A stretch of 29,362 nt of DNA from JBDSSS01 sp039928615 (GTDB lineage: Bacteria; Actinomycetota; Actinomycetes; Actinomycetales; Dermatophilaceae): positions 1 to 29,362 of the forward strand of contig JBDSSS010000196.1 of the NCBI GenBank assembly GCA_039928615.1. The letters run 5' to 3'. Shown in pieces: positions 8,025 to 14,907 of this stretch. The stretch's first letter is position 1; each line of letters begins with the position of its first letter. Below the pieces are notes generated by a model that did not search any database, was not told the origin of the DNA, and was given only the letters and a program-made list of their open reading frames with translations. A program made the translations under genes and the position numbers.

Positions 8025-8440
8025 CTTGCCCCACCGGGTGGGACGAGAGGAAACTTTAGCGCCTGCCCCGCCGTTCCACGAAATCCGCCCGATCGACCAC
8101 CCGGAGCGCGCGTGCCCGGGCGACGCGACCGCGCGTGAGCGGCATACCCCGGTGGCGCCCGACGGCCCGCCACCACCTGATGCCGGGCCCTGCAAGTCCT
8201 GCAAGAAACCGACAGGATCCCGTCGCATTCCTTGCGATCTCGATGAGGTGTGAGGCGTCTCACCGAGCCCGGGGGCAAACTGCGCTGATCCCTCTCCGGG
8301 TGAGGGCTACCGTGAAATCACCACGTCATCTGTTCACCATGTGGACACTCGCGCCTCCACCAGGGCGCCGTCCATGGCTGGTGAACGACCACCGGCAGGA
8401 CGTGGTGCCAGACGGCACCACGCGAAAGGGATGGCCCACC
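8025..8440. other. Intergenic region between tRNA-Arg and pckG
   Basis: 416 bases without a credible gene. On the minus side, TAAAGT at 8058-8053 is a good -10 box for the tRNA, placing the transcript start about 20 bases upstream of it. Short tandem CCTGCAAG copies lie near 8190-8205. For pckG, TACCGT at 8308-8313 is the only -10 candidate I see, with no matching -35, so its promoter is unresolved. Reading frames crossing here are shadows. Confidence 0.5.
8053..8058 (-). promoter_or_regulatory. -10 box of the tRNA-Arg gene
   Basis: TAAAGT on the minus strand, 28 bases before the tRNA 5' end. The -35 box is poor (TTCGTG-like, 18-base spacer). Confidence 0.4.
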
Positions 8441-10276
8441 ATGTCCACGACCGCGACCAGACACAGCCCCGACACCACCCATCCACGTCTCTCCGCGTGG
8501 GTGGACGAGGTCGCCGAGCTGACCCAGCCGCGCGACGTCCGCTGGGTCACCGGCACCCCCGAGGAGTGGACGGAGCTGACCGACGCCCTCGTCGACTCCG
8601 GCACCTTCGTGCGCCTCGACGAGGCCAAGAAGCCCAACTCCTTCTACTGCGCGTCCGACCCGAGCGACGTCGCCCGTGTCGAGGGCCGCACCTACATCTG
8701 CTCCGCGCAGGAGAAGGACGCAGGCCCGACGAACAACTGGATGGACCCCGACGAGATGAAGGGTCGGCTCACCGACCTCTACCGCGGCTGCATGCAGGGC
8801 CGCACGATGTACGTCATCCCCTTCGTCATGGGCCACATCGACGCGACGGTGCCGATGTTCGGCGTCGAGGTCACCGACTCCGCCTACGTCGTGGTCTCGA
8901 TGCTCGTCATGGCGCGCTGCGGCACCGAGGTGCTCCGCGCCATCGAGGACCAGGACGCCGACTACGTGCCGGCCTTGCACTCCGTCGGCGCCCCGCTCGC
9001 CGCCGGCGAGACCGACGTCGCCTGGCCGTGCTCGGACACCAAGTACATCGTCCAGTTCCCCGAGGAGCGCGCGATCTGGAGCTACGGCTCCGGCTACGGC
9101 GGCAACGCCCTGCTCGGCAAGAAGTGCTACTCGCTGCGCATCGCCTCGGCCATCGCCCGCGACGAGGGCTGGCTCGCCGAGCACATGCTCATCCTCAAGC
9201 TCACCTCCCCGGCCGGCAAGGTCCACACGATCGCCGCTGCCTTCCCGTCCGCGTGCGGCAAGACCAACCTCGCGATGATCACCCCGACGATCCCCGGCTG
9301 GAAGGCCGAGATGGTCGGGGACGACATCGCCTGGATGCGCTTCGGTCCCGACGGCCGGCTGTATGCCGTGAACCCGGAGTTTGGGCTCTTCGGCGTCGCG
9401 CCGGGCACCGGCGAGTCGACCAACCCGCAGGCGATGGCGACCATCGCCAAGGGCAACTCCGTCTTCACCAACGTCGCCCTCACCGACGACGGCGACGTCT
9501 GGTGGGAGGGCATGACCGACGAGGCCCCCGACCACCTCACGGACTGGCACGGCAACAGCTGGACGCCCGAGGACGGCCGCAACGGGGTGCTCTCGAGCCA
9601 CCCGAACAGTCGCTTCTGCACCCCGGCGGAGCAGTGCCCGATGATCGCGCCGGAGTTCGAGGAGCCCAACGGGATCGCCATCGACGCGATCCTCTTCGGC
9701 GGTCGCCGCAAGACGACCGTGCCGCTCGTCTACGAGTCGCGCGACTGGACCCACGGCACCTTCATCGGCGCGACGCTCTCCTCGGAGACGACCGCCGCCG
9801 CCACGGGCCAGGTCGGCGTCGTGCGCCGTGACCCGATGGCGATGCTGCCCTTCATCGGCTACCACGCTGGCGACTACATGCAGCACTGGCTCGACATCGG
9901 CGCGAAGGCCGACGCCAGCAAGCTCCCCCGGATCTTCGGGGTCAACTGGTTCCGCCGCGACGAGGAGGACGGCTCCTACCTGTGGCCCGGCTTCGGCGAG
10001 AACAGCCGGGTCCTCAAGTGGGTCGTCGACCGGCTCGAGGGCGAGGCCGACGCCGTCAGCACGCCCATCGGTCTCGTGCCGACACCGGACTCACTCGATG
10101 TCGACGGTCTCGACATGACGGCCGAGAAGGTCGCCAAGGCCGTCGCGGTCAACGTCGAGGACTGGCGCACCGAGCTGCCGCTCATCGAGGAGTGGTTCGC
10201 GGTCTTCGGCGAGCAGCTGCCGACCGAGCTGCGCGCCGAGCTCGACGGGCTGCGCTCCCGCCTCGACGCGAGCTGA
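8441..10276 (+). CDS. pckG: Phosphoenolpyruvate carboxykinase (GTP)
   Basis: 611 aa, normal for the GTP-dependent family (about 600-620). It converts oxaloacetate plus GTP to PEP, CO2 and GDP, the entry step of gluconeogenesis, and in some actinobacteria can run in reverse. Motifs: the PEPCK P-loop FPSACGKTNLAMI (residues 268-280, with the reactive Cys272), the metal/nucleotide motif GDDIAWM (293-299), and RFCTPAEQCP with FGGRRKTTVPLV further on. I chose ATG 8441, where family similarity starts and an AAAGGG lies 14 bases upstream; the frame opens earlier at 8135 but that part has no family likeness. It is monocistronic, closed by two strong hairpins. Confidence 0.97.
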   Translation: MSTTATRHSPDTTHPRLSAWVDEVAELTQPRDVRWVTGTPEEWTELTDALVDSGTFVRLDEAKKPNSFYCASDPSDVARVEGRTYICSAQEKDAGPTNNWMDPDEMKGRLTDLYRGCMQGRTMYVIPFVMGHIDATVPMFGVEVTDSAYVVVSMLVMARCGTEVLRAIEDQDADYVPALHSVGAPLAAGETDVAWPCSDTKYIVQFPEERAIWSYGSGYGGNALLGKKCYSLRIASAIARDEGWLAEHMLILKLTSPAGKVHTIAAAFPSACGKTNLAMITPTIPGWKAEMVGDDIAWMRFGPDGRLYAVNPEFGLFGVAPGTGESTNPQAMATIAKGNSVFTNVALTDDGDVWWEGMTDEAPDHLTDWHGNSWTPEDGRNGVLSSHPNSRFCTPAEQCPMIAPEFEEPNGIAIDAILFGGRRKTTVPLVYESRDWTHGTFIGATLSSETTAAATGQVGVVRRDPMAMLPFIGYHAGDYMQHWLDIGAKADASKLPRIFGVNWFRRDEEDGSYLWPGFGENSRVLKWVVDRLEGEADAVSTPIGLVPTPDSLDVDGLDMTAEKVAKAVAVNVEDWRTELPLIEEWFAVFGEQLPTELRAELDGLRSRLDAS

Positions 10277-10280
10277 GACC

Positions 10281-10306
10281 CGCCACCCGCCCGGTGGCGG
10301 GTGGCG
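10281..10306 (+). terminator. First pckG hairpin
   Basis: A perfect 11-bp stem (CGCCACCCGCC/GGCGGGTGGCG) with loop CGGT, 4 bases past the stop codon. No T-run follows. Confidence 0.6.
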
Positions 10307-10319
10307 ACCGACGTGGAAG

Positions 10320-10360
10320 AAGGACCCGACACCCCCGCGGTGTCGGGTCCTTCGTCGTTC
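10320..10360 (+). terminator. Main pckG terminator
   Basis: A perfect 14-bp stem (AAGGACCCGACACC/GGTGTCGGGTCCTT) with a 5-base loop, followed by a T-rich TTCGTCGTTC. A strong intrinsic terminator 13 bases after the first hairpin. Confidence 0.85.
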
Positions 10361-10411
10361 CCGAGCAGCCTTCGACGCGTCGGGTGCCCGTGACGGAGTA
10401 GGAAGGACGTC

Positions 10412-10978
<567 letters not shown>

Positions 10979-10983
10979 ACGCG

Positions 10984-11015
10984 GAGAGCCCCGAGCGCGC
11001 GGGCTCGGGGCTCTC
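10984..11015. terminator. Terminator shared by the DUF6328 gene and tRNA-Ser(GCT)
   Basis: A perfect 13-bp stem (GAGAGCCCCGAGC/GCTCGGGGCTCTC) with a 6-base loop. It lies between convergent transcripts and is followed on + by TTGG. Confidence 0.75.
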
Positions 11016-11024
11016 TTGGTGCGG

Positions 11025-11111
11025 CGGAGGCGGCGGGATTTGAACCCGCGAGGGGTGTTAACCCCAACCCGCTTAGCAGGCGGGCGCACTAGGCCACTAT
11101 GCGACGCCTCC
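11025..11111 (-). tRNA. tRNA-Ser (anticodon GCT)
   Basis: 87 bases, with the long variable arm of a serine tRNA (pairing TTGGGG with CCCC around TTAACA). Acceptor GGAGGCG/CGCCTCC, discriminator G. Anticodon loop CTGCTAA gives GCT, reading AGC and AGT. CCA is not encoded. A TAGCCT at 11163-11158 on the minus strand could be its -10 box. Confidence 0.96.
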
Positions 11112-11298
11112 ACGTCCGGCACCCGACCCGTGGGGGCAGGGATGCGCGAGCGGAGCAAGGCTACCGGCCACGCCGTGCCGGGCCAAACGCGGGGTCGGTG
11201 TCCCTCGCGACCACCACCTCTCGCGGACTGGTCACATCTCCTAGGTTCGAGGTGCACAATGAGCGGGCTGCCTCCACCAGCAGGCGCGAGAGGAACCC

Positions 11299-12861
11299 AT
11301 GAGCAGAGTCGACGACCGTGGCCGCGCGGACCAACCCGCAGCCACCGGTGACGACGGCCTGCCCGCGCCGCGTCGGTCCGGCTTCTGGCGTGCCGTCGGT
11401 CTCACGGCGCTCGGCACCGCCCTCCCCGGGGCCGGCCTGACGCAGACCCGCAACCGCGTGCTCGGCTGGGTCCTGCTCGCCGTCGCCCTGCTCTCCGCCG
11501 TCGCCCTGACGTGGGTGGTGGCGACCAAGGGGCTGCGCACCACCGTCCTCGACGTCGTCACGAGCCCGGGAACGCTGCAGGCCATCGCCATCGTCTTTGT
11601 CGTCGCAGGCATCATCTGGTGCGCGTCGATCATCCTCACCGCGATGCGTGCCCGCCCACACCGCCTCGACCGGACCCGCACGCGCGTCCTCGCGGCGTTC
11701 ACGACGGTGATGGTCTTCTTCGTCGCGGCCGGCTCCCTCAAGGTCGCGGAGTACGCGACGATCACCCAGGACACGGTCTCGCAGGTCTTCGGCGCCCCGT
11801 CGACGTCGACGGGGATCGACGGCAGCTCCTCCGGACCCCAGGTCGTCCAGGGCCAGGACCCGTGGGCGGAGCAGCCGAGGCTCAACATCCTGCTGCTCGG
11901 ATCGGACGCCGGCGCGGACCGGACCGGGGTGCGCACCGACTCGATGATCGTGGCGAGCATCGACACGAAGACGGGGCGCGCGACGCTCATCTCGCTGCCG
12001 CGCAACCTGCTCAAGGCGCCGCTCGCCCCCGAGAGCCCGCTGCGAGCCCGCTACACCTCCGGCTCCTTCGGCAGCCCCGACAGCACCTGCGCGCAGGGTC
12101 CGGGTCAGTGCATGCTCACCAACCTGTGGGAGGAGGCAGAGAACTACAAGAAGGACAACCCCGCCTCCTACCCCGGTGACAGCACCCCGGGCCGCACCGA
12201 GATCCGCGGAGCCATCCAGCAGATCGTCGGGATGGACATCAACCAGCTCGTCATCATTGACCTCAAGGGCTTCCAGCAGCTCATCGACGCCATGGGCGGC
12301 GTCGACATCAACGTCAAGGACGCCGCCTTCGGGGGGAGGCTGCCGATCGGCGGCCACGCCGACGGGTTCGGCCACATCACCGGGGTTACCGGCTACTTCA
12401 CTCCCGGCTTCCAGCACCTCAACGGCCAGCTCGCGCTCTGGTACGCCCGCAGCCGGGCGGCCGACTCCGACACCTACCGCCAGGCCCGGCAGCGGTGCGT
12501 CGTGCAGGCCATCGTCAAGCAGGTGAACCCCGCCCGGATGGTGAGCAAGTACCCGGAGATCGCCCAGATCGCGAAGAACAACATCTACACCGACATCTCG
12601 GCGAGCAACCTCTCGGCGTTCGTCACCCTCGTGGAGCGGATCCAGGGCTCGACGATCAACAGCGTCTCGCTGACGTCCTCGGAAGGGATCAGCTCCACCA
12701 ACCCCGACTACACCAAGGTGCGGGCGCTCATCAAGAAGGCCATCGAGACCCCGCCCGCGGTGACCCCGTCGGCGACGGCCACCCCGTCGACCAGCACGCC
12801 CACTCCGACGACGCCGGCGACGGCGAGCCCGACCACGACGCCCTACGAGCAGTGCAACTGA
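11299..12861 (+). CDS. LytR-CpsA-Psr (LCP) family cell-wall glycopolymer ligase
   Basis: 520 aa with GAGAGGA 4 bases before the ATG. The LCP domain starts at about residue 195 (LNILLLGSD) and shows the key residues: Asp203, Arg212 and Asp214 in TGVRTDSMIVASID, Arg235 in SLPRN, and the late motif LWYARSRAADSDTYRQARQ. LCP enzymes move undecaprenyl-pyrophosphate-linked polymers (teichoic acids, arabinogalactan, capsule) onto peptidoglycan. Unlike the common single-anchor form, this one has three hydrophobic segments before the domain (about 54-75, 94-114, 130-147). The C-terminus is a Thr/Pro/Ser-rich tail (about 485-515) typical of a wall-spanning linker. It is monocistronic, closed by a hairpin. 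Confidence 0.93.
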   Translation: MSRVDDRGRADQPAATGDDGLPAPRRSGFWRAVGLTALGTALPGAGLTQTRNRVLGWVLLAVALLSAVALTWVVATKGLRTTVLDVVTSPGTLQAIAIVFVVAGIIWCASIILTAMRARPHRLDRTRTRVLAAFTTVMVFFVAAGSLKVAEYATITQDTVSQVFGAPSTSTGIDGSSSGPQVVQGQDPWAEQPRLNILLLGSDAGADRTGVRTDSMIVASIDTKTGRATLISLPRNLLKAPLAPESPLRARYTSGSFGSPDSTCAQGPGQCMLTNLWEEAENYKKDNPASYPGDSTPGRTEIRGAIQQIVGMDINQLVIIDLKGFQQLIDAMGGVDINVKDAAFGGRLPIGGHADGFGHITGVTGYFTPGFQHLNGQLALWYARSRAADSDTYRQARQRCVVQAIVKQVNPARMVSKYPEIAQIAKNNIYTDISASNLSAFVTLVERIQGSTINSVSLTSSEGISSTNPDYTKVRALIKKAIETPPAVTPSATATPSTSTPTPTTPATASPTTTPYEQCN

Positions 12862-12891
12862 GGCTCGACCCGCACGACAACGAGCACGACA

Positions 12892-12925
12892 ACAACGCCC
12901 CCCGGCCGGAGCCAGGGGGCGTTGT
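12892..12925. terminator. Terminator between the LCP gene and the cold-shock gene
   Basis: A perfect 11-bp stem (ACAACGCCCCC/GGGGGCGTTGT) with a 12-base loop, between convergent genes. No long T-run on either side. Confidence 0.7.
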
Positions 12926-12959
12926 CACAAACGACGTGGGTGTCGCTCGTTGCGTTCTG

Positions 12960-13163
12960 TCAGAGCGGACGAACCGCGTCGGCCTGCGGACCCTTGGGGC
13001 CCTGCGTGACCTCGAACTCGACGCGCTGCGCCTCATCGAGCGAACGGTAGCCGTTCGACTCGATGGCCGAGTAGTGGACGAAGACGTCGGGGCCGCCGCC
13101 GTCCTGGGCAATGAAACCAAAGCCCTTCTCGGCGTTGAACCACTTGACGGTGCCCTGTGCCAT
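12960..13163 (-). CDS. cspA: CspA-type cold-shock protein
   Basis: 67 aa, standard size for a single cold-shock domain. Begins MAQGTVKWFNAEKGFGFI with RNP-1 (KGFGFI) and RNP-2 (VFVHYSAI) nucleic-acid-binding motifs. It binds single-stranded RNA/DNA in the cytoplasm and acts as an RNA chaperone. ATG at 13163 chosen by family length; AAGGAA lies about 13 bases upstream, an unusually wide gap also seen before the small ORF at 14600. The upstream non-coding region is about 170 bases if the promoter near 13345 is right, in line with the long leaders of cold-regulated csp genes. Confidence 0.96.
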   Translation of the reverse strand: MAQGTVKWFNAEKGFGFIAQDGGGPDVFVHYSAIESNGYRSLDEAQRVEFEVTQGPKGPQADAVRPL

Positions 13164-13340
13164 ACCGGTAACTCTTTCCTTCTTAGCCAATGGGATACGC
13201 ACTTCGCGCAACCCAGGCTGCCCCTGCCGCTTTTGACTCAACCGCCGGGTGGAACCCGTCGACGTCACTGAGAAACCCGCCACCATGTGGATGACGGGCA
13301 ACTACTCGACTGCGAGGAACTGCAACTGCAACCGCGACGA

Positions 13341-13351
13341 ACCTAGCATGT
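13341..13351 (-). promoter_or_regulatory. Possible extended -10 promoter of the cold-shock gene
   Basis: On the minus strand ATGCTAGGTT gives a TGC-TAGGTT extended -10. No convincing -35. It would produce a leader of about 170 bases. Confidence 0.35.
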
Positions 13352-13394
13352 TGGGAAGAGCCAGTTCTGGGTTAGCGCGGGCAATCTCGGGAGT

Positions 13395-14399
13395 TCATCC
13401 GGCGTCGTCCGAGGCCCCTTCCGTCGTGCCCCGCAGGGACAGCGAGGGGGGCCGGTCACCGCGGATCGAGGCCACCATGTCGACCACTCTCCGGGTCGCC
13501 CGCACGTCGTGGGCCCGGAACACCGCCGCCCCGAGCCAAGCGGCGACGGCGGTCGCTGCGAGCGACCCCTCGAGCCGCTCCTCGGCGGGCAGGTCGAGGG
13601 TCTCGCCCACGAAGTCCTTGCGCGACATCGCCTGGAGCACAGGGAAGCCGAGCGCGGCGATCGCGTCCGTGTGACGCAGCACCTCCAAGGAGTGCCGGGT
13701 CGTCTTGCCGAAGTCCAGGGTGGGGTCGACGAGCACCCGCTCGGCCGGGATGCCCGCAGCGAGAGCAGCCGCAGCCCCGGTCGCGAGGGTGCGCAGCACG
13801 TCGCGGACGACGTCGAGCGGGTCGGGACCGTAGCTGACGCCGACGGGGTCGGTCCGGGGCGGGAGACCCCCCGTGTGCGAGATGACGTAGCCGGCACCGA
13901 TCCGCGCCGCGACGTGGACGAGATCGGGGTCGTGGCCGGCCCAGGTGTCGTTGACGAGGTCGATCCCGGCGCTCGCGGCCTCCGCCGCGACCTCCGAGCG
14001 CCACGTGTCGAGGCTGAGCACCAGACCGGGGTGGCGGGTCCTGGCCCACTCGAGGAAGGGGACGACCCGGCGGGTCTCCTCAACGGCGTCCACGACCTCC
14101 CCCTCCTGTCCGGCCCGCACCCCACCGACGTCGACGATGTCGGCCCCGAGCGCCACCGCCTCGTCGAGAGCCGCCTTGGCCCCGTCGAGGTCGGCGTGCC
14201 GGTTGCCGCTGAAGAAGGAGTCGGGGGTGCGGTTGACGATCGCCATGACGGCCGGACGGGCCGCGTCGAAGCGCCGACCGCGCAGCACGAGACCGGGCGG
14301 GGTCGGCAGCTCGAGCCGGGACACTCGGGCGAGGGCATCGTCCAGCGCCAAGGCCCCACCGTCAGCGGAGCCGGGACGGCCCCCAGGTCGCTCGCTCAT
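13395..14399 (-). CDS. folP2: FolP2-type dihydropteroate synthase homologue
   Basis: 334 aa from ATG 14399, which has GGGAG 4 bases upstream; a TTG at 14429 would add 10 residues but lacks a ribosome site. It has the DHPS TIM-barrel signature VMAIVNRTPDSFF (residues 51-63) and LSLDTWRSE, NDTWAG, SRKDFVGETL. The usual pABA-binding loop (GGESTRPG) is replaced by VGGVRAG, the form seen in mycobacterial FolP2 (Rv1207). That paralogue is reported not to replace true DHPS, so folate synthesis by this protein is doubtful; its real role is not settled. No other folate genes are nearby. Confidence 0.88.
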   Translation of the reverse strand: MSERPGGRPGSADGGALALDDALARVSRLELPTPPGLVLRGRRFDAARPAVMAIVNRTPDSFFSGNRHADLDGAKAALDEAVALGADIVDVGGVRAGQEGEVVDAVEETRRVVPFLEWARTRHPGLVLSLDTWRSEVAAEAASAGIDLVNDTWAGHDPDLVHVAARIGAGYVISHTGGLPPRTDPVGVSYGPDPLDVVRDVLRTLATGAAAALAAGIPAERVLVDPTLDFGKTTRHSLEVLRHTDAIAALGFPVLQAMSRKDFVGETLDLPAEERLEGSLAATAVAAWLGAAVFRAHDVRATRRVVDMVASIRGDRPPSLSLRGTTEGASDDAG

Positions 14400-14436
14400 C
14401 GGACTCCCATGCTCGTCGATCGTGGTCAACCCTGGT

Positions 14437-14457
14437 CAGTTGATGTTTGCACAACTG
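14437..14457 (+). promoter_or_regulatory. Operator-like inverted repeat before the small-protein unit
   Basis: CAGTTG and CAACTG form a perfect 6-bp dyad separated by 9 bases, ending 1 base before a -10 box. It would cover the -35 region. It also lies between the divergent folP2 and small-protein genes and could serve both. Confidence 0.4.
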
Positions 14458-14464
14458 TTATGAT
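14456..14464 (+). promoter_or_regulatory. Extended -10 promoter of the small-protein unit
   Basis: TGT-TATGAT is a near-consensus extended -10, striking in this GC-rich context. The expected start point is about 14471, giving a leader of about 130 bases before the ATG at 14600. Confidence 0.55.
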
Positions 14465-14599
14465 GGAGGGGAAGGCGTCGTCATCCGCCCACCCGCACGC
14501 GAGTGGAGCCGGGGCCGTCCTCTCGGTCCGGGCCGTCCCGTCACGACGACCCACCACCTGGCCCGCAGCGGCCGCACTGTAAGGAAACTGAATACCGTC

Positions 14600-14710
14600 A
14601 TGTCGTACATCGTCTCGTTCTTCGCGGTTCTCAACCGGCCCTCGAAGGGACAGCCCGTCGGGCAGTACAACCGCAACACCACCCACGAGGAGATGATGGG
14701 CCTGCTCTGA
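14600..14710 (+). CDS. Unrecognised 36-residue small protein
   Basis: 36 codons, beginning MSYIVSFFAVLNRPSK and ending RNTTHEEMMGLL. I recognise no family. The N-terminal 11 residues are hydrophobic (YIVSFFAVL) but too short to span a membrane well; the rest is polar. Translation support: AAGGAAA lies about 13 bases before the ATG, matching the layout of the cold-shock gene here. The frame is open upstream to 14447, but that start would precede the promoter and the added residues are Arg/Pro-rich shadow sequence. It has its own extended -10 promoter, a GC-rich leader that could fold, and a T-tailed terminator 58 bases past the stop, so a real transcript is very likely and the peptide probable. 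Alternatively, the transcript works as a small RNA. Confidence 0.6.
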   Translation: MSYIVSFFAVLNRPSKGQPVGQYNRNTTHEEMMGLL

Positions 14711-14768
14711 GGCCCCATCTGCCCAGACCGCACGACACGCTCGCCTCGATGACGAGGGGGCCTGAAAC

Positions 14769-14801
14769 AAAAGGGACTCCGCACACGCGGAGCCCCTTTT
14801 T
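14769..14801 (+). terminator. Intrinsic terminator of the small-protein unit
   Basis: A 14-base stem (AAAAGGGACTCCGC against GCGGAGCCCCTTTT, one A-C mismatch) with loop ACAC and a TTTTT tail. The most classical terminator in the window. Confidence 0.9.
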
Positions 14802-14804
14802 CAT

Positions 14805-14818
14805 GCGGAGGGCGAGGG
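14805..14818 (+). repeat. Near-copy of the 3' end of tRNA-Ser(TGA)
   Basis: GCGGAGGGCGAGGG matches GCGGAGGGCGTGGG at 17484-17497 (the 3' end of the tRNA-Ser gene) in 13 of 14 bases and in the same orientation. It could be a worn attachment-site duplicate; chance is also possible. Confidence 0.3.
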
Positions 14819-14831
14819 CGCCTCGTGGTGG

Positions 14832-14883
14832 CTGGCCCCTTGAGCAGCTGGCTGCCCATGGGGCCAGCTGCTCAAGGGGCCAG
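14832..14883. repeat. 21-bp perfect inverted repeat
   Basis: Arms at 14832-14852 and 14863-14883 are exact reverse complements; the left arm begins CTGGCCCCTTGAGCAG. The 10-base centre contains the palindrome CCCATGGG. It lies 24 bases past the subtilase stop codon and 30 bases past the small-protein terminator. It may end subtilase transcription, though no T-run follows. The arms are longer than any other terminator stem here. Confidence 0.85.
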
Positions 14884-14907
14884 GCCCGAGGCCGGTCTTT
14901 CCTTCGG

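Noticed and set aside
8135..8440. N-terminal extension of pckG
   Set aside because: The extra 102 residues show no family likeness and would make the protein too long; ATG 8441 gives the usual length.
8318..9886. A 522-codon frame antisense to pckG
   Set aside because: PckG motifs fix the coding strand; the antisense frame resembles the other shadows.
14447..14599. N-terminal extension of the small protein from ATG 14447
   Set aside because: This start lies upstream of the -10 box, so it would not be in the transcript; the extra residues are Arg/Pro-rich.
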